A stretch of DNA of 64,000 bases from Sorghum bicolor. Its lineage: Eukaryota; Streptophyta; Magnoliopsida; Poales; Poaceae. A model generated the notes under the pieces. That model saw only the letters and a program-made list of their open reading frames with translations, was not told where the DNA came from and did not search any database. The stretch covers positions 14,454,293 through 14,518,292 of the forward strand of contig NC_012871.2 in the NCBI RefSeq assembly GCF_000003195.3. Direction: 5' to 3'. Position numbers and translations under genes: made by a program. This document shows, piece by piece, positions 21,929-30,352 of this stretch; position 1 is the stretch's first letter, and each line of letters opens with the position of its first letter.

Positions 21929-22329
21929 TAGTAGTTAATTTTACTAAAATTTTAAACTAAGATTGTTAGATTTTGAATTCTAAGTCTAATTTTTTTTTGT
22001 GAGCCAACATGTATATCTAGCCATACTAATGTGCACGAAGTAGCCATCCATTATAATGAGTCATCTGCAACTAATTTTAGTCAATTTTGCAAATTTGTAA
22101 GGTTTGAGTATGGATTTTTAAATTTTAGAGTTTAACTTTTGATGTGGAGAACATATTTGCATTTAAAAAACAACTTGACGGGAAGGAGCAGACTGCACGT
22201 CAGGTGCACGTCGCCTTGATCGATTGTAGTGGTCATCGCTGCATGTTGATAAGAGGAGTTGCTTTAGTATTTGAGGAAAAAAAAAGGAGATGTTTGACCA
22301 GCCCATCAGTTTCGTGATGACATAAGTAA

Positions 22330-22569
22330 GGTTTTGTTTAGTTTTAAAAAAAATGCAAAATTTTTCAGATTTTCTGTCACATTGAATCTTTAGACGCATG
22401 CATAGAGTATTAAATATAGACAAAAATAAAAACTAATTACATAGTTTACCTATAATTTGTGAGACATATTTTTTGAGCCTATTTAGCCCATAATTGGACA
22501 ATATTTGTCAAATATAAACGAAAGTGCTACAATGTTCATTTGCAAAAGATTTTGGAACTAAACAAAGCT
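22330..22569. repeat. MITE of the GGCCTTGTTTAGTT family
   Basis: GGTTTTGTTTAGTTTTAAAA to GGAACTAAACAAAGCTT, with the core CACATTGAATCTTTAGACGC. Confidence 0.8.
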
Positions 22570-22572
22570 TAA

Positions 22573-22786
22573 GGGTTTGTTTAGATGTCTTTAAAGTTCT
22601 AAAAGTTTATAAGATTCTCTGTCACATCAAAATCTTTTATACGCATGCATGAAGCATTAAATATAGATAAAAAAACTAATTGCATAGTTTATCTGTAATT
22701 TATGAGACGAATCTTTTAAGAATAGTTAGTCCATAATAATAATTATCAAATAAAAATAAAAATGTTAAAATATCAAACTTCAGGCC
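22573..22786. repeat. Second MITE in tandem with the previous one
   Basis: Begins GGGTTTGTTTAGATGTC, ends CTTCAGGCC and keeps the CACATCAAAATCTTTTATAC core. Only three bases separate the pair. Confidence 0.7.
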
Positions 22787-23017
22787 TAAATATCCCTGTG
22801 CAAGTTGCCCATCCTCCACGTGTCTTTTTTTTTCGACACCCCCCCCCCCCCCCCCCCATTTTCCACGGTGGTAGAGCGCGAAACTGCCACTTGACGTCGT
22901 ATTTGCGTGTACTCGTTTTCACTTTGCTCACAGCCTGGCTGGTCTGGCTGGCTGGAAACCCCGCGCGCACGGCACGCAATGTACGAGCCCGAGTTGGATT
23001 GGATTTGAGCAGCAGCC

Positions 23018-23025
23018 TATATAAA
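23018..23025 (+). promoter_or_regulatory. TATA box of the kinase gene
   Basis: TATATAAA 42 bp before the chosen ATG. A pure C tract near 22840 and GC-rich sequence lie upstream. The leader would be very short (about 10-20 nt), so the start site may be less precise. Confidence 0.6.
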
Positions 23026-23066
23026 GTTTGACGAGGCCACTCCCCCAGGTATTCGTCACTTGCACA

Positions 23067-24239
23067 ATGGATCCGTCCGCGCCCTTCTTTCCCGTTCCCT
23101 CCTCCTGCTCCCCCGCGCCCCAAGAATCCGACCGGGCTTTCCTCACGGCGTCGGCGACCGCGACGCGCAAGCGCCCGGCGCCCGACGGCACGGACACGGC
23201 CGGCGGCGGTGCCGGTAAGAACAAGCACAAGCAGGCTCGGATCACGCTGGGGAGCATCGGCGACTACGAGACGCAGGAGGCGATCGGGGCGGGCAGCTTC
23301 GGCGTGGTGGTCAAGGCGCGGCACCGCGGCACGGGCGAGGCGGTGGCCATCAAGTGTGCCCGCAAGGCGGCGGCGCCGCCCAATAGCAGCAGCAACAACA
23401 GCAACAACCTCCGCCGCATCCTCCGCGAGGCCGGCTGCATGGCGGCGTGCCGCGGCCACCCGTCGGTCGTGGGCATCCGCGACGTGGTCGTGGACGCCGC
23501 CACCGGGACCGCGTTCCTCGTCATGGAGCTCGTCGCCGGCGGCAGCCTGCTGCGCCTGCAGAGGACGCGGTCCCCGGCGCGGTTCTCGGAGGGCGAGACC
23601 CGCGCGTTCATGCGGCAGCTCCTGCGCGGCGCGGAACGGATGCACGGCGCCGGGATCATCCACCGCGACATCAAGCCCGGCAACATCCTCGTGAGCGCCG
23701 GCACCGGCGCGCTCAAGATCTGCGACCTGGGGCTCGCCACGCCCACGCCGGCGAGGCCGGCCGAGGGGACGGCGGCGTACCCGGAGCGCCGCGTGGGCAC
23801 GCTGCTTTACCGGTCGCCGGAGCAGCTGGCGGGCCGCCGGGACTACGGCCCCGGCGTCGACGTCTGGGCGCTCGGGTGCGTCATGGCCGAGCTCCTCACG
23901 GGCAGGCTCATGTTCGACGAGGAGACGGAGGACGGCATGGTCGCCAGGGTGACGGAACTGGGCCGCGCGCTCGCCGACAGGAGGCTGCAGGCGTTCGACG
24001 ACTGGCCGACGTTCCATGGAGGGCCGCATCTGTCGCGGGGCGCGCGCGAGGTCCTCGCCGGCCTGCTCGCCGTACAGCCACGAGACAGGCTCACCGCCGC
24101 GGCCGCGCTCCAGCATCCGTGGTTCGCTGAGGAAGAAGAGAAGGAGAAGGAGGAGGAGGAGCTTCTTGTGGCCACCTGCCGCAGCGCAGGCAGAGCAGCT
24201 CGGAGTAGCACTGCTAGTGTAGTGACCGTCGTGGTCTGA
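23067..24239 (+). CDS. CDK-like Ser/Thr protein kinase (CDKF-2-like), intronless
   Basis: A 390-residue kinase similar to the plant group named putative cyclin-dependent kinase F-2; substrate and cyclin dependence are unknown. Visible elements are the Gly-loop GAGSFG (74-79), VAIK with Lys96, RILREAG with likely alphaC Glu121, HRDIKPGN with catalytic Asp201, DLG in place of DFG (Asp220), the activation segment end VGTLLYRSPE (243-252), DVWALG (265-270) and the lobe-end Arg341. All catalytic residues are present. The N-terminal ~65 residues are Ser/Pro-rich with RKRP at 34-37, a possible nuclear signal. The C-terminus has an acidic stretch (EEEEKEKEEEE, 355-365). The first ATG downstream of the TATA box sets the start; an upstream in-frame extension begins with TTG and is not used. 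No intron is evident. Confidence 0.88.
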   Translation: MDPSAPFFPVPSSCSPAPQESDRAFLTASATATRKRPAPDGTDTAGGGAGKNKHKQARITLGSIGDYETQEAIGAGSFGVVVKARHRGTGEAVAIKCARKAAAPPNSSSNNSNNLRRILREAGCMAACRGHPSVVGIRDVVVDAATGTAFLVMELVAGGSLLRLQRTRSPARFSEGETRAFMRQLLRGAERMHGAGIIHRDIKPGNILVSAGTGALKICDLGLATPTPARPAEGTAAYPERRVGTLLYRSPEQLAGRRDYGPGVDVWALGCVMAELLTGRLMFDEETEDGMVARVTELGRALADRRLQAFDDWPTFHGGPHLSRGAREVLAGLLAVQPRDRLTAAAALQHPWFAEEEEKEKEEEELLVATCRSAGRAARSSTASVVTVVV

Positions 24240-24811
24240 ACCTTTTGAGCATTGATGATTTTTTTTTATTGTTGTGTAGTCTTATTCTTTTGTACACTAT
24301 TGGTATTTGTGATCTTGGTTATGTTAATTACAAGTTGGCTTGAAGCATGAAGATCAAACAATGCACATGTTGCTTCGTTGTGATATGATCTGTTTAATCG
24401 ACTCTTAATTTGGTATAGAAAGATCTGTTATGTTGTCCCAATTCCCAAACCATGGGTGTGTTTCTATCTCCTTTTTTTTCTTAAATTGGTGGCGAAGTCA
24501 TGACAGATCTATTATCGGTTGTTTTGGCTGAAATAGTTGATTAGTATTACCCTGGTTCATGCTTCTGTTGTTGACCGTTTAGTGTTCTGAAAATCTTACT
24601 TGATCCTGAATCGTTCCAGCACTGCTTTGCTTGTGTGGAAGATTTGTGCATTGAAGCATTTTCCACATGTTCCAGAATGCGTAAAATAGCATAACACATC
24701 AATGGTGACCTCAAAATCACCACTATATATGTTGGGATAAAAGTTGTACAGGAACAATCCTGATTTATATATAATACAAATAAAATTACATCCTCCATGT
24801 CACTACCCAAC
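24240..24811. other. 3' flank of the kinase gene
   Basis: AT-rich DNA that includes the likely 3' UTR. No other gene was seen. Confidence 0.5.
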
Positions 24812-24893
24812 GACGCTTTGGCCGAGTGGTTAAGGCGTGTGCCTGCTAAGTACATGGGGTTTCCCCGCGAGAGTTCGAATCTCTCAGGCGTCG
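24812..24893 (+). tRNA. tRNA-Ser (anticodon GCU)
   Basis: The 7-bp acceptor stem GACGCTT/AGGCGTC includes one G-T pair. The D arm is GGCCGAGTGGTTAAGGC. Anticodon stem TGTGC/GTACA encloses the loop CTGCTAA, so the anticodon GCT is at 24845-24847. The long variable arm GGGGTTTCCCC, typical of serine tRNAs, precedes the T arm GAGAGTTCGAATCTCTC and discriminator G. The gene has no intron. T-rich sequence follows at 24896 and would act as a Pol III terminator. It is a nuclear gene decoding AGC/AGU. Confidence 0.95.
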
Positions 24894-26040
24894 TATATTT
24901 TTTCCATTTAGTAATTTTCTCTTTAGTAAACAGCGTAAGGCAGTAGCGGGTATAACAAATCCTATGGCCAAAAGCACTAATGCTGTCTACTGGCAGGGTC
25001 CGAAGACCATTTCCCATGATTGAGCTAGAAAATTTGTTTCCGTGACAGAGAAATTTTCAGCGGATCAAATATGACGTTCTATGGGTAAACGAAAAAATGT
25101 TCCATAAACAAAACTATGTTTTAGATGCAAAAAAAAGGAGATATCCGTTACTCCTTAAGCTATCACCCTGATCCAGGTTTTCTCTCTTTTAATTTTAAAT
25201 TTGAACAAACTACCTCCCTCAACTACTAAAACCACTTAAATTACCACCATATCCCGATTAGAAGTGTTTTTAAAGTAGTTTTTATTGAATTCAAATACTT
25301 CCGCGAAACACGTAAATAGGGTTTTGAAACTATGAAATATCTCTAAGTTCATGTAAACTTTTTATAAGAATCCTAGGTATATATTAGGACATGATAATCC
25401 CAAATAAAATACCTAGAGATCATGAAAATATATATAGAAGCTTCTAGAAAGTTAAATTTAGCTCTAGGCCAGAAAGATTAAGAAAAATCCAAAGAAACAT
25501 TCTAATCATTGTCTTAGAAACTTTACACAACAAAAACACAAGATGCAACAAACAAGAATACATCCAGCAAGGATGCAATCAACAATGATATATGTTGCAT
25601 TTATGTTGGTTCATATCACGTTTTTTGTTGTGAAAAGTTTTTAAAATGCATTTATACATTGATTACAAATGTTTTAGATTGTCCGGATACATCTTGATTT
25701 TTTTTCCATCCTCCTAGTACTTAAATCTAATTTTAAGAAGCTTGTAAACATATTTTCATGATTTTTTACTATTTCATGTAGGTTTGTTATGTCCCAATAA
25801 AATCTTATGATATTTTTGAAATTTTAGAAGCTTGGAGGTCATTTTCGCGGTTTTAAAAAATCTTATTGATTGTTTACCAAAAGTATATTAATTAAAAATG
25901 TGACAAATCACTATGAAAACCAATTTAAACCAGGGTAGAGGTAACTAAAATGATTTTTGGAGTTCAAGGAGACAGTTTGGTCGGTTTTGGAGTTAAAAGA
26001 GTAAAGTTAGACTACAATAATGGCTTAGATAATGCTTTAG
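24894..26040. other. AT-rich intergenic DNA, no gene recognised
   Basis: No coding or RNA gene signal beyond the T-run after the tRNA. Confidence 0.5.
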
Positions 26041-26283
26041 AGCATCTCCAAGAGACTAGCCAAAAATACTAGCCAAATTTACTGATTTAGCTACTCTCTA
26101 AAATAGATTTGATAAAAAAAATATTAGAGTACTCCAACAGACTCTACAAAAGGATGGCTAGTGAGGTACGCTATTTAAAAGTAGAGAGCGAATAAGGTGG
26201 AATGAAGAGCCACTAAATTTAAAGAGTTATTTACAGAGTCTGTTGGAAATGTTTTTCCTTCAACAATAGCCAAATATAACTTT
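26041..26283. repeat. MITE-like element just upstream of the BTB gene
   Basis: AGAGCATCTCCAAGAGACTA opening and inner repeats (ACTCCAACAGACTCT, AGAGTCTGTTGGA) that fold back. The ends are not sharply defined. A similar opening occurs at 63431. Confidence 0.5.
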
Positions 26284-26341
26284 AGAAAATGATTTGGGAC
26301 AAAATTATCCTTTTCCATCGGAGATTCGGAGGACTAAGACG

Positions 26342-26370
26342 TGGGCCGAAACATTGCATGAAGGCCCAGT
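26342..26370 (+). promoter_or_regulatory. TGGGCC/GGCCCA pair in the BTB-gene promoter
   Basis: GTGGGCCG and AGGCCCAG lie 55-80 bp before the first possible ATG. They are site II-type motifs common in constitutive plant promoters. Confidence 0.45.
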
Positions 26371-26421
26371 GCTCCAAACAAAGAGACTCCTCTTTATCTT
26401 TATTCCCCCGTGGTAAGCTCC

Positions 26422-27882
26422 ATGCCACCGTCGAGCCCAAGGGGCGGAAGTCAACCCAACCAATCCATGGCCTCCGCTGCTGCCGTCGTCTCCCTCAACG
26501 TCGGCGGCGAGCTCTTCCAGACCACCACCGCCACACTTTCCCGCGCCGGCGCCTCCTCCCCGCTCGCCTCCCTCGCCCCCTCCTCCCCCTCTGCCCCGCA
26601 CTTCCTCGACGGCGACCCGCGCCTCTTCACCCACCTCCTCTCCTTCCTCCGCCACGGCCGCCTCCTCGCGCCGTCCCCTCCCTCAGCCGCGCTCCTCGCC
26701 GAGGCGCGCCACTTTGCGCTCGATGGCGCCCTCCTCGCCTCCCTCTCCCCGGCCTCCGCCTTCGCCCCGCTCTCGCTGCGCCCCTCCGCGCTCCTCCCGC
26801 TCACCGGCCGCGCCGCGCCCTCAGCCGTGGCGCTGTGCCCCTCGCCGCCGCACCCGGCCTCCCTTGTCGCCGCACACGGCGGGGTCGTGACCTGCTTCGA
26901 CGCCGGGCTCGCCTCCCGCACCAGCGTCCTCACGCCGCTCCCCGCCGTTGACTCTCTCGTCGCGGTGTCCCCCGCCCTCGCCCTCGCCGGCGCCCGCGAC
27001 TTCCCCGGGGTCCACCTCTGCCGGTTCTCCGACGACGCCTCCGCCGCCTCTGCTGATCCGGATGTGCTTTCGTGGCCGGGATCGCCCTCCGCTGCCGTGC
27101 TGTCGATGGCGACTACGACCGCGTCAGGAGCGCCGTCGCCGCCCTGGCTCTTCTCCAGCTTCGAGTCAGCGCGGCGGAACTCGAGCGCCGTGGTGGTGTT
27201 CGACCTCAATTCTTTGTCTCCTGTGGCGGAAATCGGGCGGAAGGATGTGTTCGGCGCGGACATCGAGGCTGCGATCCCAGCGACCAAGCTCGCCTGGCTT
27301 GGTGGGCACAACCTCCTCCTCGCCGCTGGCTCTCACTCAGGGCCGGCCGGGGTGGTGGGGGACATACGGCTCTGGGATGTACGGGCGAGCGCCACGGTAC
27401 CAGTGTGGGAGGTCAGGGAGAAGGAGGATTGCTTTGCTGATGTTGCAGCGTCTGACACACTGTCAGCGGTGTTCAAAGTGGGTGCCGCCTCCAGTGAGGT
27501 GTTCATGGCTGACCTGAGGAGGCTTGGTGATGGTGGTGGCATTGGATTGGAGCCATGGGTGTGCATTGGCGATGGACAGAAGGCGGCTGCAGCCGCAGCA
27601 TCTGGAAGGAAAGAGAGGAATGGCTGTAGAATTGAGTGCTACTGCAGTTGGGTGTTTGTGACACGGGGCGCGGATGTCGAAGTGTGGAGTCAGGTGGAAT
27701 TGGCATCGGAGGCCGGTGGGAAGCAGGTGATGAGGAGGAATTGGGTTGGCAGCGAACTATCCACAAAGACCAAGATTGTGAGCTGGGCTTTTGGTGGCAG
27801 CAGGATGGCATTGGCCAGAGCTGATAAGGTGTCTGTGGAGATATGGGATAGTGCTACAGCAGCAATTTGTGCAAACCCCTGA
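26422..27882 (+). CDS. BTB/POZ (T1, KCTD-type) protein with WD40-like C-terminal region
   Basis: An intronless, GC-rich gene encoding 486 aa from the ATG at 26422, or 471 aa from the ATG at 26467, which has the better context (ATCCATGGC). The segment after the second Met, VVSLNVGGELFQTT, opens a potassium-channel-tetramerisation type BTB domain of about 90 residues. The remainder contains WD-like blades, visible as GDIRLWDVRA and SVEIWDSA. The architecture matches plant BTB/POZ proteins of the At2g24240/At4g30940 type. Such BTB domains self-associate or bind cullin-3, so an E3 adaptor role is plausible but unproven. There is a Ser/Ala/Pro-rich linker after the BTB domain. Antisense open frames here are composition artefacts. 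Confidence 0.87.
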   Translation: MPPSSPRGGSQPNQSMASAAAVVSLNVGGELFQTTTATLSRAGASSPLASLAPSSPSAPHFLDGDPRLFTHLLSFLRHGRLLAPSPPSAALLAEARHFALDGALLASLSPASAFAPLSLRPSALLPLTGRAAPSAVALCPSPPHPASLVAAHGGVVTCFDAGLASRTSVLTPLPAVDSLVAVSPALALAGARDFPGVHLCRFSDDASAASADPDVLSWPGSPSAAVLSMATTTASGAPSPPWLFSSFESARRNSSAVVVFDLNSLSPVAEIGRKDVFGADIEAAIPATKLAWLGGHNLLLAAGSHSGPAGVVGDIRLWDVRASATVPVWEVREKEDCFADVAASDTLSAVFKVGAASSEVFMADLRRLGDGGGIGLEPWVCIGDGQKAAAAAASGRKERNGCRIECYCSWVFVTRGADVEVWSQVELASEAGGKQVMRRNWVGSELSTKTKIVSWAFGGSRMALARADKVSVEIWDSATAAICANP

Positions 27883-28947
27883 ATAGATTGAGAATACTGC
27901 AAAAGTAAGCTGATGCTTCTCAATGTTCAATTGCTGCTTGTTCCTCTATGGTATGTACATTTAATTTACCATGTTGTTTATGATGTATCCCAGATAGTTA
28001 GAATCTTGAATGATATGCCTGGGAGCTATGAGATGATTTTACTGGGTTGAGTATATTCTGTGTTTTCTGATCATGCAATCTGCTGAATTTCGTTACCACC
28101 TAGGAAGAGAGTAATCTCTTTTTAAGCAAATGTGGAAAAAGTTGCCAGTCAGGGTAGACTTTGTTTAACCGAGTTATTCTTTTTGATTATTGAAAAATTA
28201 ACTTCCTACAAGAAACAATTCGCATAATTGTCTTACATCGATAATAGATTTGGGGCTTATAGAAGCTCATCACAATTCCAGCATATTTGGGAAGCTGTTA
28301 CAACATTCTTTGCAATAGTCCATGCGTGTTCACTGCTCTGCAAGCTTTAATGGTACCATTTAGATACATGGGTCGACTAGAGATTCATCACTCCTTTTCT
28401 CAGAAGCTGAAAACAGACAATGATTATGTTTCTTTTGGGGTATTTGGTCATGGAATTTGACTTATTATGTGCCAAAAGTTTAGGTTTTAAGGTGCAATTG
28501 ATCCATCTTAAGGTGGACCATGCAATTGATTAATTAGGTGAGCACATCCAGTGGAAATGATCAATGAGATAGTAAAGTGATAACATGTTGTGCCAGTTCC
28601 ATAGAATGGGCTTGATGGTTTTGGTCCACCACTAAAACCTGCACCATCTTTTGCATTGGCCTCCTGAATTGCAAACAAATATTCATGTGGATGGAACACA
28701 AGGTTTGGTGAACATCAGCAGGTTTGAACAATTCCTGTTCTGCTGATTGCCTTGCATTTAGATCATTGAGTACACATCAAAGAGTACCTTGCAATTAAAT
28801 CATCGAGCTTCATTCGAAGTGCAAATTGATCTTGTGGCAGTCTTTACAGATACCCAACTGGTGCAGGCCAGACGGTTTCCTGTCATATATGTGCTGGAAT
28901 CGGGCAAATGTTTAGATGTTTCTTGTAATATATGTGCTGAAAATGCG
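27883..28947. other. 3' flank of the BTB gene and intergenic DNA
   Basis: Likely 3' UTR in the first few hundred bases. No other gene was recognised. Confidence 0.5.
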
Positions 28948-29080
28948 GATGGGCATATAGTCCAGTAGTTAAGGGCTTAAGGCTCCAAGGGAGGAGGCGG
29001 CCAGCGTGGTTTCAAACCCCGGTCGCGCACCTGGTCTCCAAAGAGGAGGCCATGTGAGGGTGCTGCGGTTAAAAAAAATG
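28948..29080 (+). mobile_element. tRNA-derived SINE
   Basis: An A box-like TAGTCCAGTAGTTAAGG (28958-28974) and B box-like GGTTTCAAACCCC (29008-29020) are spaced as in Pol III genes. An unrelated body and an A-rich tail (TTAAAAAAAATG, 29069-29080) follow. TATGTG occurs just before the element and just after the tail, a possible decayed target duplication. The cloverleaf is not intact, so it is not a functional tRNA. Confidence 0.7.
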
Positions 29081-29567
29081 TATGTGTCATGAAATTGGAC
29101 AGTTTTCATAGTGACCTTCATGCTGAATACCTTTGGCTCTTGTGCCTTTCGTTTCTCCTTTTTGATTGAATCCCTGAATTCTCGGGCACACTCAGAAGCT
29201 CGAATCCGTTAGTTTGCAGGCCATTCTGAGCGTGAAGCTGTCAACCAGCACCATTGGCACGAAGATGAAAACTCGGGTTGGTTAGTTTGTTGTATGGATC
29301 ATGTGCACTAACAGGCCACAGGAACTTAGGTTCAACTAACCCTCTTGTATCTGTATAGGGACATCACAATCAGGACCTGTACACGTTGAGTGACAGGCAA
29401 CAGAGTTAGATGTTGATACCTCTGTTGATCCAATCAGTTTCGTTATATGGTTCTTAATTGTGACTCTCTTCTTATCTAATGCGTATGCCATCGTATGATC
29501 GTATGGCACCTCTGTCACAATGAAACGCGGTTAGGTACTAACTTAGGTGAACCATGTTGCCGTAATA
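29081..29567. other. Intergenic, no gene recognised
   Basis: No coding, RNA or repeat structure recognised. Confidence 0.45.
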
Positions 29568-29907
29568 GCCCTGTTTAGTTTCCCACCCAAAATTTTTTCA
29601 TCCATCCCATTGAATTTTTGGACATATGCATGGAATATTAAATGTACATAAAAAAATAAACTAATTATACAGTTTGGTTAAAAATCGCGAGACGAATATT
29701 TTAAGCCTGGTTACGATTAGCCTTAAGTGCTACAGTAATCCACATGTGCTAATGACAGATTAATTATACTTAATAGATTTGTCTTGCTGTTTCCTGACGA
29801 GCTATGTAATTTGTTTTTTTATTACTTTCTAAAAACTCCTCCCGACATCCTTTCGACATATCCGATGTGACATCCAAAAAATTTTCATCTCCAATCTAAA
29901 CAGGCCC
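29568..29907. repeat. Tourist-like MITE, enlarged
   Basis: GCCCTGTTTAGTTTCCCACC to CAATCTAAACAGGCCC. The left half has the usual core; the right half (from about 29750) is unlike the other copies. Confidence 0.65.
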
Positions 29908-30274
29908 TAAGAAGTGCTGCAGGCTTGCTTGCTTGACCTGGGGGCTGGCACCGCAGGTTAGCGACAAAGAGAGGGTGACGACCATGGCACCACGCTACTA
30001 GATACAAGCATTTTTTAGCTTCAACACCATGCGTGTACGTTGAAACATGTAGTATCTCCACGGAATGGATGAGTGAACACACGGAGCCGCATCTAAGTAT
30101 AGGAATGATGTGGTCCATTATCATTACTCACTTTATTTGTCTGGTTTAGGGAATGGAATAGGTTGATGCATCATCAACTCATTCCTTACAAACTACAAAA
30201 TTATTACTATTACAAGAAATGGAGTCATTCCACTACCTCATGTAGGATTGGGTGGCTCCTCAAACCAAACACCA

Positions 30275-30282
30275 TATATATA
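30275..30282 (+). promoter_or_regulatory. TATA box of the thaumatin-like gene
   Basis: TATATATA 71 bp before the ATG at 30353, in CACCATATATATAGGCCGG. Confidence 0.6.
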
Positions 30283-30352
30283 GGCCGGGACGCCGGTCGC
30301 TGGGTTCCCCTTCTCTTCTCTCATAGAGGCAGAGAGCAGCAGAGCAGCGTCG

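Larger units (their letters stand above)
20877..22329. other. 3' UTR of the ATI-like gene and intergenic DNA with MITE remnants
   Basis: No further gene was seen. The first few hundred bases are probably transcript 3' end. The rest holds two Stowaway remnants, annotated separately, and AT-rich sequence. Confidence 0.5.

Noticed and set aside
23028..23066. Upstream extension of the kinase frame
   Set aside because: It begins with TTG, not ATG, and lies almost on top of the TATA box.
22773..24116. 447-aa antisense frame over the kinase gene
   Set aside because: Opposite-strand frame caused by GC-rich codons; no domain, and it spans the kinase promoter and C tract.
26410..26421. Extension of the BTB frame upstream of 26422
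   Set aside because: It begins with GTG; nuclear plant genes start with ATG in nearly all cases.
26451..27311. 286-aa antisense frame over the BTB gene
   Set aside because: Composition artefact; the sense frame has clear BTB and WD-like motifs.
28948..29080. A second tRNA gene
   Set aside because: A and B boxes are present but acceptor and anticodon stems do not pair; SINE is the better call.
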